DNA from: Halovivax limisalsi
Lineage (GTDB): Archaea > Halobacteriota > Halobacteria > Halobacteriales > Natrialbaceae
Direction: 5' to 3'
Length of the DNA: 64,000 bases
NCBI RefSeq assembly: GCF_023093535.1
Contig: NZ_CP095757.1
Coordinates: forward strand, 3,658,001 to 3,722,000
In this document: positions 1-9,715 of the stretch, piece after piece
Numbering within the stretch: position 1 is the first letter of the stretch
Layout of the letters: every line of letters begins with the position of its first letter
Notes under the pieces: generated by a model
Databases searched by the model: none
What the model saw: the letters and a program-made list of their open reading frames with translations, nothing else
Told to the model about the DNA's origin: nothing
Made by a program: the position numbers and the translations under genes

Positions 1-2
1 CC

Positions 3-1292
3 GACGAGAATTACTGGCACACGGTCGATTTCGGCGGCGAGGAGTACGACGATCCGGTGGTGTTCGCGACCATGCAGACGTACAACGGCGAGCATCCCTC
101 GCACGTGCGACTGCGCAACGTCGGCTCGGGGTCGTTCGAGCTCCAGATCGAGGAGTGGGACTACCTGAACGGGCCGCACGTCGAGGAGACGATCGGCTAC
201 CTCTATCTGGAATCGGGTACGCACACCCTCTCGGACGGTTCGCAACTGCACGTCGGGACGACGCAGTCGACCCACCAGTGGTTCAACGTGGAATTCATCC
301 CGGATTTCGAGAGCGAGCAGCCGGCCCTGCTCACCCAGTGCCAGACGTACAACGGGTACAACGAGGTCGTGACCCGAACGACGAACCTCGACGCTCACGG
401 GTTCGACGTCCGACTCCAGGAAGAAGAGGGAAGCGACGGCAGACACGACGTCGAGTCCGTCGGCTTCCTCGGCATCGCACGGCCCGGACGGAACACCCCC
501 AGCTACGAGACCGAGCGGGTGCTCGACACCGCGGTCGAGGGATTCAGCCTCGACGACTGCGTCTTCGCGTTCGACAACGACTTCCCCGCCGGCGAGTACA
601 CCTTGCCCAACCCGATCGACCTCGGTCCAGCCGGGTCGATCGACGAGATCGGTGACACGACCAACGGGATGTGCGGCGGGATGGTCCTCGCGGTTCGAGA
701 CTACTTCGAACACGGTCGCTCGCCCTGGCCGGACGACCTGGTCGAGCGGTCGCCGCCGAACTCGCCGGTCGACGACGATCAGCCGGCCGAAGACACGGCG
801 CTGTTCGATTTCCTCTCCGAACGGCTGTTCGATAGCTTCATGCCCGGAAACGGGAATCCGCTCGGGGCGGGGATCTACCAGACGCTGATGAACTCGCCGA
901 ACACCAAGAAGTGGGGTCAGGTGAAAAAGAGCCGGAACGAAGTCATGCGCCAGGAGTGGAGGAACGAGATCAAACCGGCGCTCGATTCCGACACGCTCTG
1001 TCCGATCGGGCTGATCCACGTCGACACGCACGGGAACATCTTCAAGACCGGGCTCAACCAGATCGGCGACAACCACCAGGTCCTGGCCTACGGCTACTCG
1101 ACGTACGACGATACGGTCGAGATCTACGTCTACGATCCGAACGCCCCGAACGACACCGAGCGGCGGATCCAGTTTACCGACACGGGCGACCTGAGCGACT
1201 GGTTCGAGCCGTCGTACGTCGGCTCCTCGAAGCCGGTCTACGCCTTCTTCGCGGTCCCCTACTCGCCGAAATCGCCGCCGCGGTTCGACTAG
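3..1292 (+). CDS. lectin-like repeats plus papain-like domain (5' end missing)
   Basis: The frame is open from base 3, so the gene begins upstream of the window; the GTG at 57 is only an internal codon. Two tandem segments share a QTYNG motif followed by a run ending in GYL or GFL; they look like small beta-rich, lectin-like repeats. The C-terminal half has NGMCGGM (about 660-680), then NHQVLAYGY near 1072-1098 and YDPN near 1132. This Cys-His-Asn/Asp order is that of papain-like or C39-like cysteine peptidases. The Cys and His are visible; activity is inferred. No signal peptide can be judged because the start is missing. The partner domain and substrate are unknown. Confidence 0.6.
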   Translation, partial: DENYWHTVDFGGEEYDDPVVFATMQTYNGEHPSHVRLRNVGSGSFELQIEEWDYLNGPHVEETIGYLYLESGTHTLSDGSQLHVGTTQSTHQWFNVEFIPDFESEQPALLTQCQTYNGYNEVVTRTTNLDAHGFDVRLQEEEGSDGRHDVESVGFLGIARPGRNTPSYETERVLDTAVEGFSLDDCVFAFDNDFPAGEYTLPNPIDLGPAGSIDEIGDTTNGMCGGMVLAVRDYFEHGRSPWPDDLVERSPPNSPVDDDQPAEDTALFDFLSERLFDSFMPGNGNPLGAGIYQTLMNSPNTKKWGQVKKSRNEVMRQEWRNEIKPALDSDTLCPIGLIHVDTHGNIFKTGLNQIGDNHQVLAYGYSTYDDTVEIYVYDPNAPNDTERRIQFTDTGDLSDWFEPSYVGSSKPVYAFFAVPYSPKSPPRFD

Positions 1293-1418
1293 CGATCCGG
1301 CGCGGGTCCGTGCGCCGACGGAGCCGAAGCGGCTCGACCTCCATCGATCCCCCGCTCGAGCGGCCGAATCTTCGATAGTGAGTTCTATATCCGAAAAACG
1401 TACAGAACAACAATCATC

Positions 1419-1469
1419 ATTATAAACCAGGTGTGGCAGGCAACGTTCAGTCCGACCCGTGAGTTTAAG
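1419..1469 (+). promoter_or_regulatory. candidate promoters of leuA
   Basis: Two TATA-like boxes lie before leuA: TTATAAA at 1419-1425 and TTTAAG at 1464-1469. The second lies about 30 bases before the ATG at 1497, the spacing of a leaderless haloarchaeal transcript starting at that ATG. The first would give a leader of about 50 bases. Neither fits direct leaderless use of the GTG at 1561. Confidence 0.45.
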
Positions 1470-1496
1470 TTCGTACGCTCATTTGGTACGGCTGCA

Positions 1497-1556
1497 ATGA
1501 CGACACCAGAGGGCGCCTCTGTCACCCGGCAGGGGAGTCGAGTTCTTCGACGGTAA
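1497..1556 (+). other. 19-codon frame overlapping the leuA 5' region
   Basis: An ATG at 1497 opens a frame that ends at TAA 1554-1556, just before the leuA GTG at 1561. In the leuA frame, the codons upstream of 1561 read GVEFFDGNE, which resembles N-terminal sequence I remember from haloarchaeal LeuA proteins, but that frame has no ATG or GTG before its stop at 1498. Removing one G from the GGGG run at 1532-1535 would join ATG 1497 to leuA in frame. Either this is the true LeuA N-terminus broken by an indel, or it is a separate upstream reading frame. Its stop overlaps a second tiny ATG frame encoding MKWLL. Confidence 0.5.
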
Positions 1557-1560
1557 TGAA

Positions 1561-2727
1561 GTGGCTACTGTAGCCGAGATTGACGACGTACAGTTCTTCG
1601 ATACGACGCTGCGAGACGGCGAGCAAGCGGCACGCATCTCCTTTACGTACGAGGAGAAACGTGAGATCGCCGCGGTGCTCGACGAGATGGGCGTCCACGT
1701 CATCGAGGCGGGCTTCCCGGTGAGCTCCGACGAGGAGTTCGAGGCGGTGCGCGACATCGCCGACGCGTGCGAGACGACCGTCTGCGGCCTCGCCCGGATC
1801 GTCGACGCCGACGTCGAGGCGGCGCTGGATTCTGGCGTGGACATGGTCCACGTCTTCGCGTCGACCTCGGACGTCCAGATCGAGGATTCGATGCACTCGA
1901 CGCGAGAGGCAGTCAAGCGCAAGTCCGTCGAGTGCGTCGAGCGCGTCACAGACGCGGGCGTCGAGTGTATGTTCTCGCCCATGGACGCGACGCGGACCGA
2001 CGCGGACTACCTCGCCGAGGTCGTCGAGGCGACGACGGAAGCGGGTGCGGACTGGATCAACATCCCCGACACGGTGGGCGTCTGTACGCCCGATCGGATG
2101 GGCGATCTCGTCGAGTTCGTCGGCGAGCACACCGACGCCGAGCTGGACGTGCACTGTCACGACGACTTCGGGATGGCGACCGCGAACTCCGTCGCCGGGA
2201 TCGAGGCCGGCGCCAGCCAGGCGCAGGTCTCGGTCAACGGGATCGGCGAGCGGGCCGGCAACGCGGCCACCGAGGAGGTCGTGATGGCGATCGAGTCCAT
2301 CTACGGCGTCGACACGGGCATCGACACCACCCGGTTCGTCGAGCTCTCCTCGCTGGTCGAGGAGCGAAGCGGCGTAACGATGCCGGCCAACAAGCCGGTC
2401 GTCGGCGAGAACGCGTTCAGTCACGAGAGCGGCATCCACGCCGCCGGCGTGATCGAGAACGCGGCGACGTTCGAACCCGGCGTGATGACCCCGGAGATGG
2501 TCGGCGCCGAGCGCGACTTCGTGCTGGGCAAGCACACCGGCACCCACAACGTCCGCAAGCACCTGCAGGAGGCGAGCTACGATCCGACCGACGAGCAGGT
2601 GCGGGCGGTGACCGCCCGCGTGAAGTCCTACGCCGCGACCGAGGGCGAGGTGACCGCGGAGGTCGTCGAGCGGATCGCCCGCGACGTCGGCGCCGACCGC
2701 GAGCGGGTCACCGAGGGCCGAGCCTGA
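1561..2727 (+). CDS. leuA: 2-isopropylmalate synthase (or citramalate synthase)
   Basis: Condenses acetyl-CoA with 2-oxoisovalerate, the first committed step of leucine synthesis. It is an HMGL-like TIM barrel: DTTLRDGEQ at residues 14-22, metal-binding HCHDD at 198-202, and GERAGNA shortly after. At 388 residues it ends soon after the barrel and lid region and lacks the C-terminal leucine-binding regulatory domain of long LeuA proteins, so feedback control by leucine through that domain is not expected. Citramalate synthase (pyruvate as acceptor) and homocitrate synthase share the fold; the leuCDB and ilv neighbours favour LeuA, with CimA the main alternative. The start is uncertain: GTG 1561 is the only in-frame start, but the true N-terminus may be ATG 1497 through an indel. 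Confidence 0.85.
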   Translation: MATVAEIDDVQFFDTTLRDGEQAARISFTYEEKREIAAVLDEMGVHVIEAGFPVSSDEEFEAVRDIADACETTVCGLARIVDADVEAALDSGVDMVHVFASTSDVQIEDSMHSTREAVKRKSVECVERVTDAGVECMFSPMDATRTDADYLAEVVEATTEAGADWINIPDTVGVCTPDRMGDLVEFVGEHTDAELDVHCHDDFGMATANSVAGIEAGASQAQVSVNGIGERAGNAATEEVVMAIESIYGVDTGIDTTRFVELSSLVEERSGVTMPANKPVVGENAFSHESGIHAAGVIENAATFEPGVMTPEMVGAERDFVLGKHTGTHNVRKHLQEASYDPTDEQVRAVTARVKSYAATEGEVTAEVVERIARDVGADRERVTEGRA

Positions 2728-2894
2728 TGGGCGCGACGAGCGTCGCGGCGCTCCCGCCGCAGCGAGCAGCTTCCGCGGTTCGAGGGGCCGAGCAGCGGCG
2801 ACGCCGCGATCCGCGAGCGACCGCCGCCGATTGCCGCGGCCCGCGCGCCGACGAGTGCGACCGACCCACAGCGCGTCGATTCGGAACGCACTGG

Positions 2895-2925
2895 CGAGAG
2901 ACGCAGCTATCGAGCTCGCGTCTCG
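2895..2925 (+). other. inverted repeat downstream of leuA
   Basis: GAGACGC at 2898-2904 pairs with GCGTCTC at 2918-2924 around a 13-base loop. It lies about 170 bases after leuA and 50 bases before the ilvB leader promoter. It could form an RNA hairpin, but no T-run follows, so a terminator role is unproven. The rest of 2728-2970 shows no gene I can support. Confidence 0.3.
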
Positions 2926-2973
2926 ATGGCGCGCTCGCGGCCGAGCGGGACGAGTATTGCACCCGACGACAGA

Positions 2974-2979
2974 TTTATG
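2974..2979 (+). promoter_or_regulatory. TATA-like box of the ilvB leader
   Basis: TTTATG lies about 28-30 bases before the GTG at 3007. That spacing would place the transcription start at or next to the GTG, making the leader frame the first codons of a leaderless mRNA. Confidence 0.45.
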
Positions 2980-3006
2980 CCGAGCCGTTGCATTTGGCTG
3001 CCCACA

Positions 3007-3090
3007 GTGAAACCGAGCGCTCCCACCCTCGACGGTCCGACGTTTTCGGGAGCAACGGTGCTCGTCGGTTCGATTATTGTAGGGGTCTAG
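3007..3090 (+). CDS. putative branched-chain leader peptide
   Basis: A 27-codon frame from GTG 3007 to TAG 3088-3090 lies 139 bases before the ilvB start. Its last 12 residues read ATVLVGSIIVGV, so 7 of 12 are Val, Leu or Ile. The Ile-Ile-Val codons are ATT ATT GTA, whereas ilvB and its neighbours mostly use ATC and GTC/GTG. The stop codon lies at the centre of a perfect 20-bp palindrome. An internal hairpin is possible (3037-3041 with 3064-3068, plus 3050-3053 with 3060-3063). This has the layout of a bacterial amino-acid attenuation leader: a short peptide rich in the pathway products, then a hairpin, then the biosynthetic operon. Translation and function are inferred. Confidence 0.45.
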   Translation: MKPSAPTLDGPTFSGATVLVGSIIVGV

Positions 3091-3098
3091 ACCCCTAC
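3079..3098 (+). promoter_or_regulatory. perfect 20-bp palindrome before ilvB
   Basis: GTAGGGGTCT followed by AGACCCCTAC is a perfect inverted repeat with no spacer. It contains the last codons and stop of the leader frame. As DNA it is a good candidate operator for a dimeric regulator such as an Lrp-type protein; as RNA it could form a hairpin with a tiny loop. The GGGTCT half could also pair with AGACCC near 3212-3217, just before the ilvB start, giving a possible alternative structure. Confidence 0.55.
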
Positions 3099-3229
3099 CT
3101 ACACCCTTCTCCACTGACCGAACGAATCGCCGACCCCCAGCCCGGCCTGTGTCTGCTGGCGCCACCGCGTTCTCAGTACGGGCGGCTGGAGGCCAATCGA
3201 GCACCAACCCCCAGACCCACCATGCAGAC

Positions 3230-5113
3230 ATGACAGATACGACGTCGACGCATCGCGAGACAGCGAGAACGGAGGAAGCGTCCGGCCGCGACGACGCTGC
3301 CGGCCGGTCCGCGGACGCAGAGCCGGCCGGCGGCACCGCGGCCACGGAAACGAATCCACCGACAGGCGGGACCAGCGACGCAGAGACGGAGGACGCCCCG
3401 GTCGCCACGGGCGCGGACGCCGTGGTTCGCGCGCTCGAGGCGGCCGGCGTCGAGCTGGCCTTCGGCGTGCAGGGCGGCGCGATCATGCCCGTCTACGACG
3501 CGCTCTCCAGCTCGTCGGTGACTCACGTGACGATGGCCCACGAGCAAGCGGCCGCCCACGCGGCGGACGCCTACGGTCTCGTGGCGAACGAACCCGGCGT
3601 CTGCCTCGCGACGTCCGGACCGGGAGCGACGAACCTCGTCACCGGCATCGCCGACGCGAACATGGATTCGGACGCGATGCTCGCCCTGACGGGACAGGTC
3701 CCGACCGACCTCGTCGGCAACGACGCCTTCCAGGAAACCGACACGGTCGGCGTCACGCGGCCCATCACGAAGGACAACTCGTTCGCCGACGACGCGAACA
3801 CGGTCGGCGCCGTCGTCGAAGACGCGTATCGGCTGGCCGGAAGCGGTCGACAGGGACCGACGCTGGTCGACCTGCCGAAGGACGTTTCGCTCGCCGACCT
3901 CGACGAGCGCGTCGCGTTCGACGACGCGGCGTCGACCGACGACACCGCGGACGGAGATCCGGCGCCGCGGGCCGACGACGCGGCGGTCGAGGCGGCCGCT
4001 CGCGCGATCGAATCGGCCGACCGACCCGTCTGCCTATTCGGTGGCGGCGTCGTCGCCGCCGACGCGAACGACGTCGCGACGGCGTTCGCGCGCGAGAACG
4101 AGATCCCGGTCGCGACGACGATGCCCGGGCTCGGATCGTTCCCCGAGGACGACGACCTCGCGCTGTCGTTCGCCGGGATGCACGGCACCGGCTACGCCAA
4201 CATGGCGATCACGCACACCGACTGCCTGATCGCCGTCGGAACCCGCTTCGACGACCGGTTGACCGGCGGCATCGAGGCGTTCGCGCCCGAGGCCGAGGTG
4301 ATCCACGTCGACATCGATCCGGCCGAGATCAGCAAGAACGTCCGCGCGGACTACCCGCTGATCGGCGACGCTGGCGCCGTCCTCGACCAGCTGTCCGAGG
4401 CCGTCGAGAGCGCACCGGCGGCCGAGTCGTGGCGCGAGCAGTGCGCCGAGTGGAAAGAGACGTATCCGCTGACCTACGGGATGCCGGACGACGAGCCGCT
4501 GAAGCCCCAGTTCGTGGTCGAAGCGTTCGACGCGGCGACGGCCGACGACGCGATCGTCACGACCGGCGTCGGCCAGCACCAGATGTGGGCGTGCCAGTTC
4601 TGGACGTTCACCGAACCGCGCACGTGGGTCTCCTCGCACGGCCTGGGAACGATGGGTTACGGCCTCCCGGCCGCGATCGGCGCGAGACTCGCGGCCGACG
4701 AGGCGGACGAGCCCGATCGCGACGTCGTCTGCTTCGAGGGCGACGCCTCGTTCCTGATGACGATCCAGGAGCTCTCCGTCGCCGTGCGCGAGAACCTCGA
4801 CGTCACCGTCGCCGTGCTCAACAACGAACACATCGGCATGGTGCGCCAGTGGCAGGACGCCTTCTTCGAGGGGCGGCGGACGGCCTCGGTGTACGACTGG
4901 ATGCCGGCGTTCGACGCGCTCGCCGAGGCGTTCGGCGCGCGCGGCTTCGCCGTCGACGACTCCGCCGACGTCGCCGACACCGTCGAGGCGGCGCTTTCCT
5001 ACGACGGTCCCTCGGTGATCGACTTCCACATCGACCCGGAGGAGAACGTCCTGCCGATGGTGCCGAGCGGCGGCGCGAACGGCGAATTCGCCCTCTCGGA
5101 GGATCACCTATGA
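3230..5113 (+). CDS. ilvB: acetolactate synthase large subunit
   Basis: Catalytic subunit of acetohydroxyacid synthase, which makes acetolactate from two pyruvates (valine, leucine) or acetohydroxybutyrate (isoleucine) with TPP, Mg and FAD. The catalytic Glu lies in MAHEQAAAH (E105 from ATG 3230); the TPP/Mg motif begins GDASFLM near residue 504 and continues through NNEHIGMVRQWQ. ATG 3230 is preferred over the GTG at 3149 because the extra 27 residues look like translated leader. A tiny ATG-CAG-ACA-TGA frame at 3222 overlaps this start. About 60 acidic low-complexity residues precede the catalytic core. The stop overlaps ilvN (ATGA at 5110). Confidence 0.95.
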   Translation: MTDTTSTHRETARTEEASGRDDAAGRSADAEPAGGTAATETNPPTGGTSDAETEDAPVATGADAVVRALEAAGVELAFGVQGGAIMPVYDALSSSSVTHVTMAHEQAAAHAADAYGLVANEPGVCLATSGPGATNLVTGIADANMDSDAMLALTGQVPTDLVGNDAFQETDTVGVTRPITKDNSFADDANTVGAVVEDAYRLAGSGRQGPTLVDLPKDVSLADLDERVAFDDAASTDDTADGDPAPRADDAAVEAAARAIESADRPVCLFGGGVVAADANDVATAFARENEIPVATTMPGLGSFPEDDDLALSFAGMHGTGYANMAITHTDCLIAVGTRFDDRLTGGIEAFAPEAEVIHVDIDPAEISKNVRADYPLIGDAGAVLDQLSEAVESAPAAESWREQCAEWKETYPLTYGMPDDEPLKPQFVVEAFDAATADDAIVTTGVGQHQMWACQFWTFTEPRTWVSSHGLGTMGYGLPAAIGARLAADEADEPDRDVVCFEGDASFLMTIQELSVAVRENLDVTVAVLNNEHIGMVRQWQDAFFEGRRTASVYDWMPAFDALAEAFGARGFAVDDSADVADTVEAALSYDGPSVIDFHIDPEENVLPMVPSGGANGEFALSEDHL

Positions 5114-5844
5114 GCGACGAGCGTGACGAGAACGACGCCGGCCTGCCGGGCCCATCCCCGTCGGAGCGACCCCATCCCAGGGGTCGGCGCAACACCGACG
5201 GGATCCGCATCGATCCGGTCGTCGAGGCCGAACACGAGCAGCGGCGAGCGGTCGTCTCCGCCTTGGTCGAGCACGAGCCGGGCGTGCTCGCACGGATCTC
5301 GGGGCTGGTCTCGCGCCGACAGTTCAACATCGAGAGCCTGACCGTCGGGCCGACGACCGTCGAGGGCCACGCCCGCATCACGATGGTCGTCGAGGAGACC
5401 GATCCCGGCCTCGACCAGTTGAAAAAGCAGCTGCGAAAGCTCCAGGTCGTCATCGCCGCCGGCGAGATCGCGGGCGAGACCGTCGCGCGCGAACTCGTCC
5501 TGATCAAGGTGCGCGGCGACCGACCCGAGGGCGTCCACGCGGTCACCGAGATGTACGGCGGCGAGACCCTCCACGCTGGCCCGCAAACGATCACCGTCCA
5601 GCTCACGGGCGCGGAGGACACCATCGACGCCGCGATCGACGCCTACCACCAGTTCGGCATCGTCGAGATCGCCCGCACTGGACCGACCGCCCTGGCCCGC
5701 GGCGACACCCCGACGACGCCGGGCGAACAGCCCGCGTCGAGCGCGTCCAAGGCCGATCCCACCGACAAGGCCGATTCGGCGAGCCGGACCGACCAGGCCA
5801 ACCAGACCCGCCCGGGGACAGCCGAACCATCCACAAGCGACTGA
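5110..5844 (+). CDS. ilvN: acetolactate synthase small subunit
   Basis: Regulatory subunit of acetohydroxyacid synthase; in the family it binds valine and activates IlvB. An ACT domain covers roughly residues 40-115 ([20 protein letters not shown], then [12 protein letters not shown]), followed by the conserved C-terminal domain with ELVLIKV and [17 protein letters not shown] hydrophilic N-terminal segment of about 35 residues and a 45-residue Ala/Ser/Asp/Lys-rich tail flank the core; such tails are common in haloarchaea. The start overlaps the ilvB stop by four bases and ilvC follows four bases after the stop, so translation is probably coupled. Confidence 0.93.
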   Translation: MSDERDENDAGLPGPSPSERPHPRGRRNTDGIRIDPVVEAEHEQRRAVVSALVEHEPGVLARISGLVSRRQFNIESLTVGPTTVEGHARITMVVEETDPGLDQLKKQLRKLQVVIAAGEIAGETVARELVLIKVRGDRPEGVHAVTEMYGGETLHAGPQTITVQLTGAEDTIDAAIDAYHQFGIVEIARTGPTALARGDTPTTPGEQPASSASKADPTDKADSASRTDQANQTRPGTAEPSTSD

Positions 5845-5848
5845 CGCG

Positions 5849-7128
<1,280 letters not shown>

Positions 7129-7132
<4 letters not shown>

Positions 7133-7635
7133 CCCGGCGACCGACGTCGACCGAGCCGAACGACCGAACCGACACCGAGCGACGCGAACCGGAATCGAAC
7201 GACTCGACACAGATGACCGACGACACGACCACCCGAACCGAGGAATCGACCGCGAACCGAACCGGCGCGAGTAGCCGCGCGAAACCGTCTCGCCCGCGAC
7301 GACCCCGTCGACTGCGCGACGTGGATCACACCGCGCCCGTCGAGGGACCCGCCCGGACCTTCGAACGGAACAACGAGGGGCGGCCGCTGAAAACGGACGG
7401 CGGCGTCCCGGAGGCCGAGACACCGACGCAGTCCGGCGACGACCGACCCTCCGACGGCGGCGCCGACGTGGAGCGCGCCACCGAGGGGGACCGGGAGGAG
7501 CCGGCTACGGATGAAACGGACGACGAGGAGACGGACGCGGACCCGTCGCCGCGCCGGATGAGCGACGTCGACCACACCTCCCCCGTCGACGGCCACGTCC
7601 GCGTCTTCGACCGCGGGGACCAGGACGCCCAATGA
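7129..7635 (+). CDS. unknown protein with duplicated DVDHT motif
   Basis: A 168-residue, very hydrophilic protein encoded between ilvC and leuC with four-base overlaps on both sides, so it is part of the operon. It has no membrane segment and no recognised enzyme domain. Its most striking feature is a repeat of about 20 residues: [17 protein letters not shown] in the middle (about 7318-7370) and [17 protein letters not shown] at the C-terminus (about 7564-7615). The two copies differ mostly by conservative changes, whereas the linker is low-complexity and acidic. I remember small unnamed genes at this place in other haloarchaeal clusters, which suggests a conserved accessory role, but no function can be assigned from sequence. 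Confidence 0.75.
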
Positions 7636-9050
7636 GCGAGGGGACGCTCTACGACCGCGTGTGGGACGAACACCGGGTCCGGACGCTCCCGACCGGCCAG
7701 GATCAGCTGTTCGTCGGCCTGCACCTGGTCCACGAGGTCACCAGCCCGCAGGCGTTCGGCATGCTCGAAGAGCGGGGCTACGACGTCGCCTACCCCTCGC
7801 TCACGCACGCGACGGTCGATCACATTATCCCGACGGCCGACCAGTCGCGTCCGTTCGCCGACGACGCGGCCGAGGAGATGATGCGGGCCCTGGAGGCGAA
7901 CGTCTCGGCGGCGAATATCGACTTTTCGGACCCCGAGTCCGGTCGACAGGGCATCGTCCACGTCGTCGGGCCGGAGCAGGGACTCACCCAGCCCGGAACG
8001 ACCGTCGTCTGCGGCGACTCCCACACCGCGACCCACGGCGCGTTCGGCGCGCTCGCCTTCGGCATCGGCACCTCCCAGATCCGGGACGTGCTCGCGACCG
8101 GCTGCGTCGCCATGGAGAAACAGCGCGTCCGCCGGATCGAAGTCACCGGCGAACTCGGTCCGGGCGTCACCGCCAAGGACGTCATCCTGGCGATCATCCG
8201 CGAGCTGGGTACCGACGGCGGCGTCGGCTACGTCTACGAGTACGCGGGCGAAGCGATCGAGTCGATGGACATGGAGGGACGAATGAGCATCTGCAACATG
8301 TCGATCGAGGGCGGCGCCCGTGCCGGGTACGTCAACCCCGACGAGACCACCTACGCGTGGCTGGCCGAGACGCCCGCCTTCGCGGACGACCCCGGCCGAC
8401 TCGAGGAACTGAAACCGTACTGGGAGTCGATCCGCTCGGATCCCGACGCCACGTACGACGACGTCGTCCAGATCGACGCCTCGTCGCTCGAACCGATGGT
8501 GACCTGGGGGACGACCCCGGGGCAGGGCGTCGGCGTCTCCGAGCCGATCCCCGACCCGTCCGAGTTGCCCGACGACGAGCGAGACGTCGCCCGCGAGGCC
8601 CAGGAGCACATGCGCGTCACGCCCGGCGAGACCATGGACGGGTACGAGATCGACGTCGCCTTCCTCGGCTCCTGTACGAACGCGCGCCTGGCCGACCTGC
8701 GGGCCGCGGCCGAGGTCGTGTCGGGTCGCGAGGTCCACCCCGACGTCCGGGCGATGGTCGTCCCCGGCAGCCAGCGGGTCAAGGCCGCGGCCGAGCGCGA
8801 GGGCCTCGACGCGGTCTTCCGCGAGGCCGGCTTCGACTGGCGCGGCGCCGGCTGCTCGATGTGTCTGGGGATGAACGACGACCAGCTCGAGGGCGACGAG
8901 GCGTGTGCCTCCTCCTCGAACCGCAACTTCGTCGGCCGCCAGGGCAGTCCCGACGGTCGGACCGTACTGATGAGTCCGAAGATGGTCGCCGCGGCGGCCG
9001 TCACCGGCGCCGTCACGGACGTCCGGACGCTTCCGGAGGTGACGGTATGA
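7632..9050 (+). CDS. leuC: 3-isopropylmalate dehydratase large subunit
   Basis: With LeuD it isomerises 2-isopropylmalate to 3-isopropylmalate using a 4Fe-4S cluster (aconitase family). Visible cluster ligands are C348 in GSCTNARL and C408/C411 in AGCSMCLGMN. The substrate loop VCGDSHTATHGAFGALAFG is present. Length (472) matches bacterial-type LeuC. The start overlaps the previous stop and the stop overlaps leuD (ATGA at 9047), so LeuC and LeuD are probably made in balance. If LeuA acted as a citramalate synthase, the same enzyme could also process citramalate. Confidence 0.95.
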   Translation: MSEGTLYDRVWDEHRVRTLPTGQDQLFVGLHLVHEVTSPQAFGMLEERGYDVAYPSLTHATVDHIIPTADQSRPFADDAAEEMMRALEANVSAANIDFSDPESGRQGIVHVVGPEQGLTQPGTTVVCGDSHTATHGAFGALAFGIGTSQIRDVLATGCVAMEKQRVRRIEVTGELGPGVTAKDVILAIIRELGTDGGVGYVYEYAGEAIESMDMEGRMSICNMSIEGGARAGYVNPDETTYAWLAETPAFADDPGRLEELKPYWESIRSDPDATYDDVVQIDASSLEPMVTWGTTPGQGVGVSEPIPDPSELPDDERDVAREAQEHMRVTPGETMDGYEIDVAFLGSCTNARLADLRAAAEVVSGREVHPDVRAMVVPGSQRVKAAAEREGLDAVFREAGFDWRGAGCSMCLGMNDDQLEGDEACASSSNRNFVGRQGSPDGRTVLMSPKMVAAAAVTGAVTDVRTLPEVTV

Positions 9051-9715
9051 CCGGTGACGAGGCGGCCGAACCCACGACGGCTGGCCCGGACCCGGTCGAG
9101 CGCGTTCGCGGCACCGGCATTCCGGTTCGCGGCAACGAGATCGACACCGACCAGATCCTGCCGGCGCGCTTCCTGAAGGCGGTCACCTTCGAGGGACTCG
9201 GCCAGTTCGCGTTCTTCGACCAGCGATTTGATGAGAACGACGACCCGCTCGACCATCCGTTCAACGACGATCGCTTCACCGGCGCGTCGATCCTCGTGGT
9301 GAACTCGAACTTCGGCTGCGGCTCCTCGCGCGAACACGCCCCGCAGGCGCTGATGCGCTGGGGGATCGACGCCATCGTCGGCGAGAGCTTCGCCGAGATC
9401 TTCGCGGGCAACTGCCTCGGTCTGGGCATCCCGACCGTGACGGCCGATCACGAGTCGGTCGTCGCGCTGCAGGACTGGATCGAGGACAACCCCGACGATT
9501 CGATCGCGGTCTCCGTCGCGGCCGAAACCGTCACCTACGGCGGGACGACGCTCGACGTCACGGTGGACGAGGCCCAGCGGCGGGCGCTCGTCGACGGCAA
9601 CTGGGACACGACGGCGCTCATGCGCCAGAACGCCGAGTCCGTTCGCGAGACGGCCGAATCGCTCCCGTACGTCGACCTCGAGCCCGACGACGGCATCGGG
9701 CGGACGGGACAATGA
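9047..9715 (+). CDS. leuD: 3-isopropylmalate dehydratase small subunit
   Basis: Swivel-domain partner of LeuC. Diagnostic motifs are [16 protein letters not shown] near the N-terminus, the [17 protein letters not shown] loop that determines substrate choice, and [18 protein letters not shown]. The 222-residue length is typical of bacterial-type LeuD. The start at ATG 9047 overlaps the leuC stop, and the stop overlaps the leuB start (ATGA at 9712). Confidence 0.94.
   Translation: MTGDEAAEPTTAGPDPVERVRGTGIPVRGNEIDTDQILPARFLKAVTFEGLGQFAFFDQRFDENDDPLDHPFNDDRFTGASILVVNSNFGCGSSREHAPQALMRWGIDAIVGESFAEIFAGNCLGLGIPTVTADHESVVALQDWIEDNPDDSIAVSVAAETVTYGGTTLDVTVDEAQRRALVDGNWDTTALMRQNAESVRETAESLPYVDLEPDDGIGRTGQ

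Noticed and set aside
2728-3006. Possible extra gene between leuA and ilvB
   Set aside because: Only shadow-like frames with extreme Arg content; no start with a promoter, no motif.
1522-3486. 654-codon minus-strand frame over leuA and ilvB
   Set aside because: It covers strongly supported plus-strand genes and reads as Arg/Asp-rich sequence without domains; it is a GC-rich shadow frame.
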